A stretch of DNA of 64,000 nucleotides from Deltaproteobacteria bacterium (GTDB taxonomy: Bacteria; Bdellovibrionota_B; Oligoflexia; Oligoflexales; Bog-1112). The DNA lies in NCBI GenBank assembly GCA_020635195.1, contig JACKAG010000006.1:80340-144339 (forward strand), given 5' to 3'. Positions 18,316 through 28,345 of the stretch are shown here, in pieces (within the stretch, counting starts at the first letter, position 1; each line of letters begins with the position of its first letter). The position numbers were made by a program, and so were the translations under genes. A model generated the notes under the pieces. That model did not search any database. It was not told the origin of the DNA and saw only the letters and a program-made list of their open reading frames with translations.

Positions 18316-19266
18316 ATGAAATGTTTATGCATGATTTTACTTATGACATCCGGCATCCCTCTGCTTCAGGCAAGCAGTCACGATCCGAAGCAGACATCAC
18401 TTTATTCTGCTGCAGAGTGTGGAAACCTGCATGCTGTAAAGATGTTTCTTAAGGCAGGAACCGATCCAGATGCAACAGACGAAAAAGGAATAAGCCCCCT
18501 CTATGAGGCCGCATGCCGGGGACATACAGCGGTTGTACAATATCTCATCAAGGCTGGAGCAAACGTGAATGCGCAAAACAAATACGGAGCAAGCGCCCTC
18601 CATCAGACCGCAATGCTCGGAGACCACAAAACCGCCGCAGTTCTCCTTACAGCTCCCGATATCAATGTGAATGTAGCAGATAAGGTGATCGGCTATACCC
18701 CTCTGCATGTAGCCATAGCGTTCGGGAAAAGAAAAACCGTAGAAGTCTTTCTCGCGACTGATAGAGTGGATCTGCATATAAAAAACAGCATTGGTGGCAC
18801 CCCACTTTATACAGCAGCAAGGGATGGACACAAAAATATCTTAAAAGCCCTGCTTAAAACCCGAGCGCATGATGATCTGAATGAGAAAGACAATTCCGGT
18901 TATAGCCCCCTCTATTGGGCCACAAGAAATGGACACACAGATATTGCGACACTACTCCTTAATGCCGGAGCAGATGTGGATATGGATCTGAATAACAAGG
19001 AAGAACAAAACGGCTTCGGCCACCTTCTGTTAAGACCCACAAAGATCGGAGATGAAGAGGCTTCAGAAAGTCTGAGAGCACAGCAAAAAAGACAAATCCT
19101 TCCGATTCTTCAGATTCTTGAGATGCCTGATCTTCTCCATCTCTATAGAGCAAGCAAGACGGAAAAAAAGGAGGACTTGCAGGATTTCCATGCCCCATAC
19201 AAAGCCATTACATCAAGCCATCACATCGAGGAATGCTCAACAAGAACCTCTCCGATCAGGTCATAA
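18316..19266 (+). CDS. Secreted ankyrin-repeat protein
   Basis: 316 residues. A signal peptide (MKCLCMILLMTSGIPLLQAS) is followed by about six ankyrin repeats over residues 27-230, with typical TPLHVAIAFGKRKTVEVFL and SPLYEAACRGHTAVVQYL cores. A charged helical tail without repeats follows. ATG 18316 has AGGTG upstream at 18303-18307 and starts the signal peptide. Ankyrin repeats bind proteins; export suggests a partner in the periplasm, on the surface or in a host (inference). The last 46 bp overlap the convergent rimO. Confidence 0.82.
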   Translation: MKCLCMILLMTSGIPLLQASSHDPKQTSLYSAAECGNLHAVKMFLKAGTDPDATDEKGISPLYEAACRGHTAVVQYLIKAGANVNAQNKYGASALHQTAMLGDHKTAAVLLTAPDINVNVADKVIGYTPLHVAIAFGKRKTVEVFLATDRVDLHIKNSIGGTPLYTAARDGHKNILKALLKTRAHDDLNEKDNSGYSPLYWATRNGHTDIATLLLNAGADVDMDLNNKEEQNGFGHLLLRPTKIGDEEASESLRAQQKRQILPILQILEMPDLLHLYRASKTEKKEDLQDFHAPYKAITSSHHIEECSTRTSPIRS

Positions 19267-20579
19267 TCATGTGATGCACTGATACGGACCATCTGAATCT
19301 CCCCAGCGACAGGCTTGCCTTCATTCAGGTAAACCACGCCATCAACCTCAGGGGCCTGGGTCGCAAGCCTCCCTTCCCAGAGCAGTTCTGTTTCGGAAGA
19401 GGCTCCGCTCACCAGAACAGGCATGGTTTTTCCGACCATCCTGCGCAAACACTCTGCCGAAATCTCCCGCTGAAGCTCCATAATCTGCTGCTGACGCTGC
19501 TGTCTGATCTCTTCCGGAATCTGTCCTGGCAGCCGCGCTGCAACCGTGCCCTCTTCCTGAGAGTAGGTAAAGCAGCCCAGATGAGAAAATTCTGTCTCTC
19601 TGACAAAAGTCTTCAGCTCTTCAAAATCCTCTTCTGTTTCACCAGGGAAGCCCACCATAACAGATGTACGGATCGCAACATCCGGCACATAGCTACGCAC
19701 CTTGCGGATGCTTTCACGAAGCTCCTTCTGAGTGATTCCACGATTCATTTTCTGAAGGATGCGGTCACTGGCATGCTGCACAGGAATATCAAGATACTTA
19801 ACCAGCTTGTCTTCACTGGCAAAAAACTCAAGAAATTCATCTGAAATATTTTCAGGATAGATATAAAGAAGCCTGATCCACGAAATGTCGGTTTTAACCA
19901 GCTCTCTGAGCAAAGGCAGCAGCTGATCTGAGCCCTGGTCCCTGCCATAAGCTGCCAGATCCTGTGCGATCAGATTGATTTCTCTGACGCCCTGCCTGCA
20001 CAAGTCCCCGACTTCCCGGACGATACTGTCGATGGGGCGGGAACGTAAGCGTCCACGGATCGCCGGAATAATGCAGAATGAACAGTGATGCTGACAGCCT
20101 TCTGCAACTTTCACATAGGCGGCATAGCCGGGAAGGGTATTCACCCTCGGCATGGCGTCGGTATAAAGATAGTTCGTTCGCTTCGCAAGCACCGTCCCCT
20201 GAGGAGGAGGGGACTTAAGCAGTTCCGCAATCTTCGTAAACTCATCCGTACCGACAAAAAAATCGACCTCTGGCAGGCCGTCCGCCAGCTGTTTTCTGTA
20301 GCGCTGAGTCAGGCAGCCTGTCACCACAAGGCGAAGCCCAGGACGGGACTTTTTGAGAGCTGCGGCATTCAGGATGGTATCAATGCTTTCCTCTTTGGCG
20401 GCATCAATAAAACCACAGGTATTGATAACAATCGCATCAGCCTGCTCCGGCTCATCTGTATGACGCCATCCCTCTCCCAGCAAGGTCCCCAGCATAACTT
20501 CCGAATCGACTTTATTTCTGGCACAGCCCAGGGAGATCAGGTGAACCTGGCGCAATGTTTCAGTTAATGATTCCTGCAA
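19221..20579 (-). CDS. rimO: Ribosomal protein S12 methylthiotransferase RimO
   Basis: Radical-SAM enzyme that adds a methylthio group to an aspartate of ribosomal protein S12. C19, C55 and C89 form the N-terminal iron-sulfur site; C162, C166 and C169 (CQHHCSFC) bind the radical-SAM cluster. A TRAM domain closes the protein (PVLVSGASSETELLWEGRL). SLGCARNKVDSEVMLG favours RimO over MiaB. Length 452 is normal. Confidence 0.94.
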   Translation of the reverse strand: MQESLTETLRQVHLISLGCARNKVDSEVMLGTLLGEGWRHTDEPEQADAIVINTCGFIDAAKEESIDTILNAAALKKSRPGLRLVVTGCLTQRYRKQLADGLPEVDFFVGTDEFTKIAELLKSPPPQGTVLAKRTNYLYTDAMPRVNTLPGYAAYVKVAEGCQHHCSFCIIPAIRGRLRSRPIDSIVREVGDLCRQGVREINLIAQDLAAYGRDQGSDQLLPLLRELVKTDISWIRLLYIYPENISDEFLEFFASEDKLVKYLDIPVQHASDRILQKMNRGITQKELRESIRKVRSYVPDVAIRTSVMVGFPGETEEDFEELKTFVRETEFSHLGCFTYSQEEGTVAARLPGQIPEEIRQQRQQQIMELQREISAECLRRMVGKTMPVLVSGASSETELLWEGRLATQAPEVDGVVYLNEGKPVAGEIQMVRISASHDYDLIGEVLVEHSSM

Positions 20580-20684
20580 AGCAAAGACTCCTGTTACATT
20601 AAGTGAGAGCAGGGTGTCCTGCCTTAATCGGGAAAATCAGGCCGATCTTCTAGCACGAGCAGAACATACTTTTCAAGAGACTGT

Positions 20685-21602
20685 ATGGATATGGATGGAA
20701 TTATTGTTGTAAATGGAGAGTTCCGGAAACCTGACACCGCTTCGATCCCAGCTATGGACCGGGGTTTTCTTTTTGGAGACCATGTCTTTGAAGTGCTGGT
20801 CGCCTTCCGTGGTCATGTTCTGGACCTCAGACCACACATCAGCCGCTTACGGGAATCTGCGGAGATTCTGAAGCTACCGATCCCATGGAGTGATGAGGAA
20901 CTGTCCTTTGAACTCAGCAGTGTTGCTGAGCGTCTGGATTATCCGAAAACACAGCTCAGGCTGGTCGTCACCAGGGGGGCTGGAAGCAGCCTGGACATTC
21001 CGGAGGATGTCCACCCCCATAAAATTATTTATGGATTTCCGGCAAAGCTCATGGATGAACGCCTGTACAAAGAAGGGATTTCTCTACAGGCCAGACATCT
21101 GCCTTACACAGAGCGAGGTCCGGCTATAAAAACTGGTAATTACCTTCGCAGTATCCTGGCTCTGAACAAAGCAAAGTCCAAAGGCTTTGATGATGTTCTC
21201 TGGATCAATTCTCAAGGAGAGGTGACCGAAGCAAGCACAGCCAATATTTTCTTTATTGGCCGTAGAGGGGACCTTCTGGATATCGTTACCCCTTCTGCAC
21301 ACAGCGGACTTTTACAGGGCATCACCCGACAAACTCTGATAACCCTCATGAAACGCGCCGGAATTCGGGTCGATGAATCCATTGTCCACGAGGATGAACT
21401 GGCCAGATTCGATGAGGCTTTTGTCTGCTCAACCGTCAAAGGACTGATCCCTGTTGCCAGCATCGGTCCACACAGATTTTTCACCCTTCGTCCGGAAAAT
21501 TCGTGGCGACATATCAACCGGCTCTACCAGACATGGGTTGCCAGCGAGCTGGGACATCCTGTCGACTGGAATAGCGGCACAATTCTGGCAAAGAGCCGAT
21601 AA
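20685..21602 (+). CDS. Class IV aminotransferase (branched-chain or D-amino acid type)
   Basis: PLP enzyme of fold type IV, a group that includes branched-chain aminotransferase, D-alanine aminotransferase and aminodeoxychorismate lyase. The PLP lysine is K149 in GPAIKTGNYLRS; the cofactor region continues with GEVTEASTANIFF and then SGLLQGITRQTL. Length 305 fits. Substrate cannot be decided; the short N-terminus and RGFLFGDHVFE are seen in both BCAT-like and D-amino acid groups. It is divergent from rimO with 105 bp between, and about 100 bp before csrA. Confidence 0.85.
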   Translation: MDMDGIIVVNGEFRKPDTASIPAMDRGFLFGDHVFEVLVAFRGHVLDLRPHISRLRESAEILKLPIPWSDEELSFELSSVAERLDYPKTQLRLVVTRGAGSSLDIPEDVHPHKIIYGFPAKLMDERLYKEGISLQARHLPYTERGPAIKTGNYLRSILALNKAKSKGFDDVLWINSQGEVTEASTANIFFIGRRGDLLDIVTPSAHSGLLQGITRQTLITLMKRAGIRVDESIVHEDELARFDEAFVCSTVKGLIPVASIGPHRFFTLRPENSWRHINRLYQTWVASELGHPVDWNSGTILAKSR

Positions 21603-21707
21603 AGACGCCAAACAGAAAAACAGTTCCTTAAAACCACAATGCGAGATAGAATCAAAAGATAAGAGTTTCTATCAGTCCACGGTTAAGCTGGCCATGGAGG
21701 GGTGTTT

Positions 21708-21995
21708 GTGCTGGTCCTGACCAGAAAACCTGGCGAAGGGATTGCGATCGGGGACGATATCAAGATCGTGGTCATGCAGGTTAAGGGCAAACAAGTTCGC
21801 CTGGGAATCAGAGCAGCACCGACGACGACTGTACACCGCGAAGAAGTCTGGCAAAAAATCCATGAAGAGAATCAGATCGCAGCACAGGTGCAGTCAGAAC
21901 AGCTGGAGCAGGTTCGGGCTCATTTCCCTCTGTCATCATGGAGCTCTTCAGACAAAGATCAGGCTCCTCTGAAAACCAGGACCAGAACATCCTGA
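21708..21995 (+). CDS. csrA: Carbon storage regulator CsrA with C-terminal extension
   Basis: Dimeric RNA-binding translational regulator that binds GGA loops in mRNA leaders. The family start MLVLTRKPGEGIAIGD fixes the start at GTG 21708, with GGAGGGG ending 6 bases upstream; a GTG two codons earlier would be too close to it. Core RNA-binding residues are visible in VRLGIRAAPTTTVHREEV. At 95 residues it has about 35 more than E. coli CsrA, in a glutamine- and serine-rich tail. Next gene is fliW, its protein antagonist. Confidence 0.93.
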   Translation: MLVLTRKPGEGIAIGDDIKIVVMQVKGKQVRLGIRAAPTTTVHREEVWQKIHEENQIAAQVQSEQLEQVRAHFPLSSWSSSDKDQAPLKTRTRTS

Positions 21996-22183
21996 CGGCA
22001 CAGGCAAAGTCACCTGGTTGCAGAAAGAAACTCCTATGAGCTAGAATGAAGTCAGCAATTAGTTTTGTCAGTACGGTGCATGTAGCCTGATATCGATAAA
22101 GACACCAGAACGAGAGTTCATCCTGATGTGAACAGAAATGGGATCATGCAGAAGAGACCGCAGGCCCGGAGGAATAGCCCTTG

Positions 22184-22726
22184 ATGAAAGTGTCGACAGC
22201 CCGCTTTGGTGAATTTGAGGTAGATGAGTCCGAGATCATAGAACTTCCCAGTGGTCTGATCGGCTTTCCGGAACTGAACAAGTTCATTCTGCTTAACCAC
22301 GACGAAGAATCACCCTTTAAGTGGCTTCAGTCTGTCGATGACGGCAGCATTGCATTTGTCCTGATCAATCCCCTTCTGTTCCGGCCAGACTATACTGTTG
22401 AAGTGCCAGAGGCCGAAGTCAGCGATCTTGGACTCCAGTCAGAAGAAGACGCCGTCATCTCGGTTATTATCACCATGCCTTCCAATCCCCAGAATATGAC
22501 AGCAAACCTCAAGGCTCCTCTGATTTTCAACCTGCAAAACCGTAAAGGAAAGCAGATTATCCTGAACCAGAGCAGCTACACCACACGACATAATATTATG
22601 GAAGAAATGCGCAAACACAACGAAACAGCACAGAACCAGGAGTCCGTCCGCAGCAACCTGGAAAAAGTCCGGGACCAGCAGAATCAGGCCCAGACCGCAT
22701 CTGCTGGCGATTCCATAACAAAATAG
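22184..22726 (+). CDS. fliW: Flagellar assembly factor FliW
   Basis: Binds CsrA and flagellin in turn, so that flagellin translation follows secretion. Family blocks are MKVSTARFGEFEVDE, LPSGLIGFPEL, and the central VLINPLLFRPDYTVEVPEAE. ATG 22184 has GGAGGA 10 bases upstream; TTG 22181 is one codon earlier. At 180 residues it has a glutamine-rich C-terminal extension of about 35. csrA lies 188 bp upstream; in many bacteria the order is fliW then csrA. No flagellin gene is in the window, so motility must be encoded elsewhere. Confidence 0.93.
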   Translation: MKVSTARFGEFEVDESEIIELPSGLIGFPELNKFILLNHDEESPFKWLQSVDDGSIAFVLINPLLFRPDYTVEVPEAEVSDLGLQSEEDAVISVIITMPSNPQNMTANLKAPLIFNLQNRKGKQIILNQSSYTTRHNIMEEMRKHNETAQNQESVRSNLEKVRDQQNQAQTASAGDSITK

Positions 22727-22786
22727 ATGTCCCACTCTTCTCTTAACGTTCAAAGCTTCTGAAAACGCTGTACATCTGCCTTCATG

Positions 22787-24151
22787 TCAGCGTGCAGGTT
22801 TTTCCTCTTTTTGCAGGAAACCAAACGCAATCGTAAAAAGAGGGGAGAGATAGAGGAAAAAGACATAAGGCAGATATCCGGAAACAGGCACACCAAGAGC
22901 CTCTGAGAAAAAGGCTCCACAGACCCCCCATGGAACCAGAGGGTTGATCAGCGTCCCCCCATCTTCAAGGCTGCGGGAAAGAAACTTCGCTCCAACACCT
23001 CTCTCCCTGAACGCCTCCCTGAATGCCTGACCAGGCAGGAGAATGGACAGGTATTGCTCTCCTGTCAGGAAATTAATGCCAATAGCAGATCCGGTCGCCC
23101 ACAGGACAAGCCCTCCTCTGCTTCTGACCCGTCGACGAAGGCCCTGCATCAGAGCATCCGTGACCCCCATTCCATGTAAGAGACCACCAAATGCCAGAGC
23201 TATCATCACAAGAGAGATGGAAAACATCATAGACATCAGGCCTCCCCTGCTCACCAGTTGATTCACCAGCGGACTTTCTGTCTGAAGAGAAAATCCATGG
23301 GTCAGAGCAGAAAACAACTCCTGAGGATTATGTTTTCCCTGAAGAAAAATCGCAGTCAAAATAGCTGTCAACAGACCCGTGGTCATAACAGGTAAACCCG
23401 GAAATTTCCGGAAGACCAGCAGCACAACAATCAGAGGAGAGATAAGGCTCAGGGGAGATATCCGGAAATGATCTTCCAGCACTCTGACGGTAAGTTCAGC
23501 TGTCCCTGTCGCAGAACTGCTGTGTCCCCCCAGCACAGAAAAAGCCAGAATGGTCAGAATCAAAGCTGGCAGCGTCGTTTGCAGAAGACAACGGATATGA
23601 GTAAAAAGCCCGACTCCGGCAATTCCCGATGCAAAGTTCGTCGTATCTGAGAGAGGTGACATTTTATCGCCAAAACAGGCCCCGCAGATCACCGCTCCCG
23701 CACTTAGCTCGGGGCTGATACCAAAACCCTCTGCTATCCCCATCAACGCAACCCCGACAGTTCCCGCTGTCGTCAGAGAGCTCCCGGTAAAACTGGAAAC
23801 CAGGATACAGATCACAAGCGCGCTGACCGGGAACCACTCAGGACTGAGCACCTGCACTCCATAACAGAAAACCGTCGGAATAGTCCCGCTGATCATCCAG
23901 GCAGAAATCAGAGCACCGATCAGCCCCAGGATAAAGATCGCCTTCAGGCACTGGCTGACCCCACGCACCATAAAAGACTCCATGGTCGCCCAGGAATGCT
24001 GCTTCAGATAACGACCTGTCAGCCCCGTCAGAATCAGACAGGCAATCAGAGTCATATGGGGACCAGCATCCAGTCCCATCATCATGACAGCTATCAGCAA
24101 CAGCAGGGCTATCAGAAGCTGTAAACTATCCCTGAAACAAAAGTCCTTCAC
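22787..24151 (-). CDS. nhaC: NhaC-family Na+/H+ antiporter
   Basis: Inner-membrane antiporter with about 11 hydrophobic spans. The block GACFGDKMSPLSDTTN near residue 157 is the NhaC hallmark; a second conserved stretch is ATGSAIGINFLTGEQYLSILL. Length 454 is normal. It might carry Na+/H+ or a coupled organic acid exchange such as malate/lactate; sequence does not decide. It converges on fliW with 60 bp between. Confidence 0.9.
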   Translation of the reverse strand: MKDFCFRDSLQLLIALLLLIAVMMMGLDAGPHMTLIACLILTGLTGRYLKQHSWATMESFMVRGVSQCLKAIFILGLIGALISAWMISGTIPTVFCYGVQVLSPEWFPVSALVICILVSSFTGSSLTTAGTVGVALMGIAEGFGISPELSAGAVICGACFGDKMSPLSDTTNFASGIAGVGLFTHIRCLLQTTLPALILTILAFSVLGGHSSSATGTAELTVRVLEDHFRISPLSLISPLIVVLLVFRKFPGLPVMTTGLLTAILTAIFLQGKHNPQELFSALTHGFSLQTESPLVNQLVSRGGLMSMMFSISLVMIALAFGGLLHGMGVTDALMQGLRRRVRSRGGLVLWATGSAIGINFLTGEQYLSILLPGQAFREAFRERGVGAKFLSRSLEDGGTLINPLVPWGVCGAFFSEALGVPVSGYLPYVFFLYLSPLFTIAFGFLQKEEKPAR

Positions 24152-24257
24152 GTTATCATCTCCCGGTGGCTGGCTCAGGGCTACGTATGGTTACGAAAGC
24201 CGCCACTCTAGCGGAGCAACAGGAGAAAAGATAGAGGATTTACAGAGTAAGGATCGC

Positions 24258-25799
24258 TCAGATCTCAAACCTGATCCCCTGAGCAAGGGGTAATTTACTG
24301 GAATAGTTGATTGTATTTGTCTGTCTGCGCATGTACCCTTTCCAGGCATCCGAACCGGATTCCCGGCCTCCGCCTGTTTCCTTCTCTCCTCCAAAAGCAC
24401 CGCCAATTTCAGCCCCGGATGTTCCGATATTGACATTCGCAATACCACAGTCTGAGCCTGCAACACTCAGGAATTCTTCTGCTTCCAAAAGATTTGTCGT
24501 GAAAATTGCAGAAGACAGCCCCTGACGGACCTGATTCTGGATGCTGATGGCATTGGCGACATCCCCCTGATAGGAAGACAGATAAAGGACAGGAGCGAAG
24601 GTTTCCTCCTGCACAATCGCCAGAGAAGAATCCGCCTCCACAATAGCAGGCTCTACGTAACAGGAAGATTCATAGCCACAGCCCTCAAGCGGCCGCCCTC
24701 CCGTAAGGATACGTCCTCCCTGCTTTCTGGCCTCTTCCAGAGCCTGCATCATCTGCCTGACTGCGGACTGATCGATCAAAGGCCCCATATGATTTGCTTC
24801 ATCCAGTGGATTGCCGATTCTGAGCTTCTGATAAGCGGACACCAGACTGCTCCGGACCCTCTCATAGATGGACTCATGAACAATCAGCCTCCTGGTGCTC
24901 GTGCAACGCTGCCCTGCGGTCCCTACAGCTCCAAAGACAATCGCGGGAATGGCCTGTTCCAGCTGCGCGTGCGGACTCAGAATAATTGCATTATTTCCAC
25001 CAAGCTCAAGAATCACCCTCCCCAGCCTGGAAGCGACAAGCTCTCCTACTTTTTTCCCCATCCGGCAGGAGCCTGTCGCTGAAATCAGAGGAACACGCCG
25101 GTCCGCGACCAGACGTTCTCCAAGAGGCATAGCATGACCGATCATAAGAGAGAAAGTACCCTCCGGAACAGCTGACTCCCGTAAGACATCCCGGATCAGG
25201 TTCGCGCAGGCCAGAGCCGTCAGAGGGGTTTTTTCTGATGGCTTCCATATGGTGACATCACCACAAACACTGGCAACCATGGCATTCCAGGCCCAGACTG
25301 CAACCGGAAAATTAAACGCAGTGATAATGCCTGCAACACCCAGAGGATGCCACTGTTCATACATTCTGTGTCCGGGACGCTCAGAATGCATCGTCAGGCC
25401 ATAGAGCTGACGGGAAAGGCCCACAGCAAAATCACAGATATCAATCATCTCCTGAACTTCACCCAGACCTTCCTGCAAAGATTTCCCCATCTCCCAGGAA
25501 ACCAGCATCCCAAGCTCCTGCCTGGCAGTTCTGAGCTTATTGCCGATCTTTCTGACAACATCACCTCTGGCCGGAGCCGGGACCAGCGCCCACTGTCTGG
25601 CCGCAGCCTGAGCGTTCTGAATCACATGTTCATAATCATCCGAAGAGGCCGTACCAATACGGGCAATCAGCTGCCCGTCAACGGGTGAAAAAGATGCCAG
25701 AGGCTGGTATTGAGGGTCGCCTGACGTGTGAACTCCTGTCGAGACTGGCCTGTTATGTCCGGAAATTCCGAGCTGCTCCAGGATGTCTTTTACATTCAT
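24258..25799 (-). CDS. ALDH7-type aldehyde dehydrogenase (aminoadipate semialdehyde group)
   Basis: NAD(P)-dependent aldehyde dehydrogenase most like the ALDH7 group that oxidises alpha-aminoadipate semialdehyde in lysine breakdown. The general-base region ELGGNNAII and the catalytic cysteine in GTAGQRCTSTRRL match that group, as does IGGAFGGEKETGGGRESGSD near the end. ATG 25799 is chosen since GAGGAAA lies 6 bases upstream; an upstream frame to 25880 adds a basic segment without family support. Length 513 fits. No other lysine-catabolism gene is adjacent. Confidence 0.88.
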   Translation of the reverse strand: MNVKDILEQLGISGHNRPVSTGVHTSGDPQYQPLASFSPVDGQLIARIGTASSDDYEHVIQNAQAAARQWALVPAPARGDVVRKIGNKLRTARQELGMLVSWEMGKSLQEGLGEVQEMIDICDFAVGLSRQLYGLTMHSERPGHRMYEQWHPLGVAGIITAFNFPVAVWAWNAMVASVCGDVTIWKPSEKTPLTALACANLIRDVLRESAVPEGTFSLMIGHAMPLGERLVADRRVPLISATGSCRMGKKVGELVASRLGRVILELGGNNAIILSPHAQLEQAIPAIVFGAVGTAGQRCTSTRRLIVHESIYERVRSSLVSAYQKLRIGNPLDEANHMGPLIDQSAVRQMMQALEEARKQGGRILTGGRPLEGCGYESSCYVEPAIVEADSSLAIVQEETFAPVLYLSSYQGDVANAISIQNQVRQGLSSAIFTTNLLEAEEFLSVAGSDCGIANVNIGTSGAEIGGAFGGEKETGGGRESGSDAWKGYMRRQTNTINYSSKLPLAQGIRFEI

Positions 25800-25997
25800 A
25801 CGCTTTCCTCTGATGACTATATGCCGCAATCGCATGAGCTTTACGCTCTGTTTTCGGTAAGTTTTCTTATCTCCGGACAAAACTGTAGCATATCAACCCT
25901 TCACATGGCAGTTCAATTCTTCCGTTTCTGTTCCGTCAGCAAGAGGGCTTTTCAGATCCTGGCAGTGAGCGATCAAAGCAGACAAAGACCGATACTT

Positions 25998-28343
25998 TCA
26001 GCGCAGCAGGTGCCAGCGCCGACAGAGGACTTCCAGTGGAATAAACAGCAGAAAGAGCCAGATCCACACTGTCTTGAAGATCCAGAAATAATCAGAGTAG
26101 CTCCTGTAACGCTGAGGAAGTGCCACACCAGCATGATGCTGGTTTTGGTCGAGCCATTCGAGAATCTCGTCACTGGCATGATCCGGATTCATAATCAGCC
26201 TGGCCCCTGTCAGCTCGGCGAGCTGCTTTAATTTCCGGGGAGAGCTGTCCAGGCTGCTGTCCGGAAAAGCCGGAGGAAAGATGGTGGCAGATGACAGCTC
26301 AAGCAGACCAAAAGCCGGATGCTCTCCGGAAAGCCTGAGATCACATCGCTCTCCCCCTCTGAGTTCCCGCTTCAGATCCCCTGAAAGCAGCATTTCCTGA
26401 TTCCCTGTCTTGCGGATCAGGATATCAGCAGGATTCAGACTCAGATCACAGACACTCAGCTGCCAGTGATCCATATTTCCCAGATAAGGAACCGCAGGGC
26501 CTTTAACGACAGACTGCCAGTGAACCTGCCCCTTCTCTCTCTGACTCAGTCTGAAGTCTTTGATCAGAAGTGGCTTGCGGATATCCTGACGAAGCAGCCA
26601 AGTCATCGCCGAAGCAAAAAATCTGTCATAGATTTCCCTTGGAATTGCAGGATTTTCAGACATCGCGATCTGCCAGAAATCATCCGAAAAAATCCAGACT
26701 GCCCGGCCCTTTCCCGGATAAGAAGCAAGAGCCAGAGGAATTTCCCTGCCATCCTGTGTCACAGCATTCAGCAGAGGAGTCGTAAATTCTGACCTGAAGC
26801 GAACATTTTCCATATGATGCAAGCCAGAAAGATCATGCAGTTTCGTCAGAGGTCCCGCCAGAGCTTCCCAGTCGTCATAGACATTCGCCAGAAGCCTCTT
26901 CTCAAGAGGAGGCCTGGCCAGTCTGAGCCGAAAACGCAGATCCCGATCGAACCACGGGCCGGACATATCGACCTGTGCATCCTGAATATTACCCATCAGT
27001 GGAAAAGCAGAAAAAGCAGGAAACATCTCTGCATCCGCAGAGCTATCCCCAGAATCAAATGGAAGAATTTCCCTCAGTGGTGAGTTTCTGATATCAGAAG
27101 ACAAGAGAGACCGTTCTCCCCCTAAGAAGAGCAGGCCCCCTCCGTTTTTAACAAAACGGACGAGATTTTCCTGATATTCAGGTAGCAAAAACTGAAGCAG
27201 AGTGAAATTCTGCAACACAATCACCTTGAAATTAGGCAGTTCTTCATTAAAGAGTCTGGAGACAGGAAACGGGATCAGACTCAGTTCCCGCTCATTCGAA
27301 TTCTGCTGATCCCATGGGTCCCGTAAAATAAAAAAACTGATCAGGTCATATTTTGGCTCTGACTTCAGATAACGACGCAAGAAACGGCCATCCCAGCTGG
27401 GGCTACCCAGCAAATGCAGAACACCGACAGTATTGGGCATCACCTCGATCTGTTTGTGCCTTTCATTATCCCAGATCGCAGACTCTCCAGCGATGGGCAG
27501 AGCCCGGAATGTCAGAAGTTGCTGCCCTCTGGGCAGGGCAGCAAGAGGCAAACGAATTCTGGCCTGCTGATCTCCGGCTTTGAATTCGACATTATCGCTG
27601 CTCAGAATCTCCTGGTTCAGTAGAATCTGCACCTGCACACGGATCGGCTCTGTTGCTGGCGGTTCCATACGCACAAGCACGTCACTATAGATGGACTGTT
27701 GGCCGAAAGCAAAAGGGGGCAGCTCTGGGCTTTCCAGCCAGACATTCCGCTCCTGAGTTGAACGGCCATAACCTAAAATCAGAGATCTGGAACGGATATT
27801 CTGCGCGGAATCTTCCCCATGCCCCTGCTGTGAGCTACGTTTTCTGACTCCCAGATCTCTGAGACTATCGGACCATGACAGGGACGGATGCTCATCATGT
27901 CCATCGGACAGCAAAATCCATGGAGCATCTTCTGTCTGAATCAGCCACTCCTCCAACACTTCATTCAGGGGGCTCCAGCCTTTGCTGACCATATCGCTTC
28001 TGTCAGAAAGGAGCTGTGAATGCAGCACACAGCCAGTCTTCCGGCAATGCTTATCAAGATCCTCGACAATGTCACGGGCATAAGCCAGGGGACTTCTGAA
28101 TCCCTCAAGCCGTTTCATGCTGTCTGAGTCATCAATCAGAACATAGAGGGGTTCCGGATCGAGGGCTCTCGGCAATTCTTCTGTCCCATTTTCCGGGAAG
28201 AGGCACAGCACCAGCGGAGAAATCCACAGAATTCTGCACAAGACAGACAGGGAAGCTCGAACGACTCCGATCCGGGAAGACCAGTAAAAGCCCAGACTCA
28301 GCGAAAGCAGCAGCAGAACAAAAGCCAGAATGATGCCAGTCAT
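25998..28343 (-). CDS. Membrane protein with vWA and glutamine-amidotransferase-like domains
   Basis: Last gene of the moxR operon. An N-terminal span is followed by a second near residue 40. A von Willebrand A domain follows with the metal motif DxSxS in VLIDDSDSM and a later LLSDGHDEH. A GATase1-like segment lies around 305-410 (VLHLLGSPSWDGRFLRRYL, then VRFVKNGGGLLFLGGERSL). A single span near the C-terminus (IFKTVWIWLFLLFIPLEVL) ends the 781-residue protein, so its bulk faces the periplasm. Start is 2 bp after the previous stop, suggesting coupling. Homologs accompany MoxR ATPases; exact function unknown. Confidence 0.8.
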   Translation of the reverse strand: MTGIILAFVLLLLSLSLGFYWSSRIGVVRASLSVLCRILWISPLVLCLFPENGTEELPRALDPEPLYVLIDDSDSMKRLEGFRSPLAYARDIVEDLDKHCRKTGCVLHSQLLSDRSDMVSKGWSPLNEVLEEWLIQTEDAPWILLSDGHDEHPSLSWSDSLRDLGVRKRSSQQGHGEDSAQNIRSRSLILGYGRSTQERNVWLESPELPPFAFGQQSIYSDVLVRMEPPATEPIRVQVQILLNQEILSSDNVEFKAGDQQARIRLPLAALPRGQQLLTFRALPIAGESAIWDNERHKQIEVMPNTVGVLHLLGSPSWDGRFLRRYLKSEPKYDLISFFILRDPWDQQNSNERELSLIPFPVSRLFNEELPNFKVIVLQNFTLLQFLLPEYQENLVRFVKNGGGLLFLGGERSLLSSDIRNSPLREILPFDSGDSSADAEMFPAFSAFPLMGNIQDAQVDMSGPWFDRDLRFRLRLARPPLEKRLLANVYDDWEALAGPLTKLHDLSGLHHMENVRFRSEFTTPLLNAVTQDGREIPLALASYPGKGRAVWIFSDDFWQIAMSENPAIPREIYDRFFASAMTWLLRQDIRKPLLIKDFRLSQREKGQVHWQSVVKGPAVPYLGNMDHWQLSVCDLSLNPADILIRKTGNQEMLLSGDLKRELRGGERCDLRLSGEHPAFGLLELSSATIFPPAFPDSSLDSSPRKLKQLAELTGARLIMNPDHASDEILEWLDQNQHHAGVALPQRYRSYSDYFWIFKTVWIWLFLLFIPLEVLCRRWHLLR

Positions 28344-28345
28344 AG

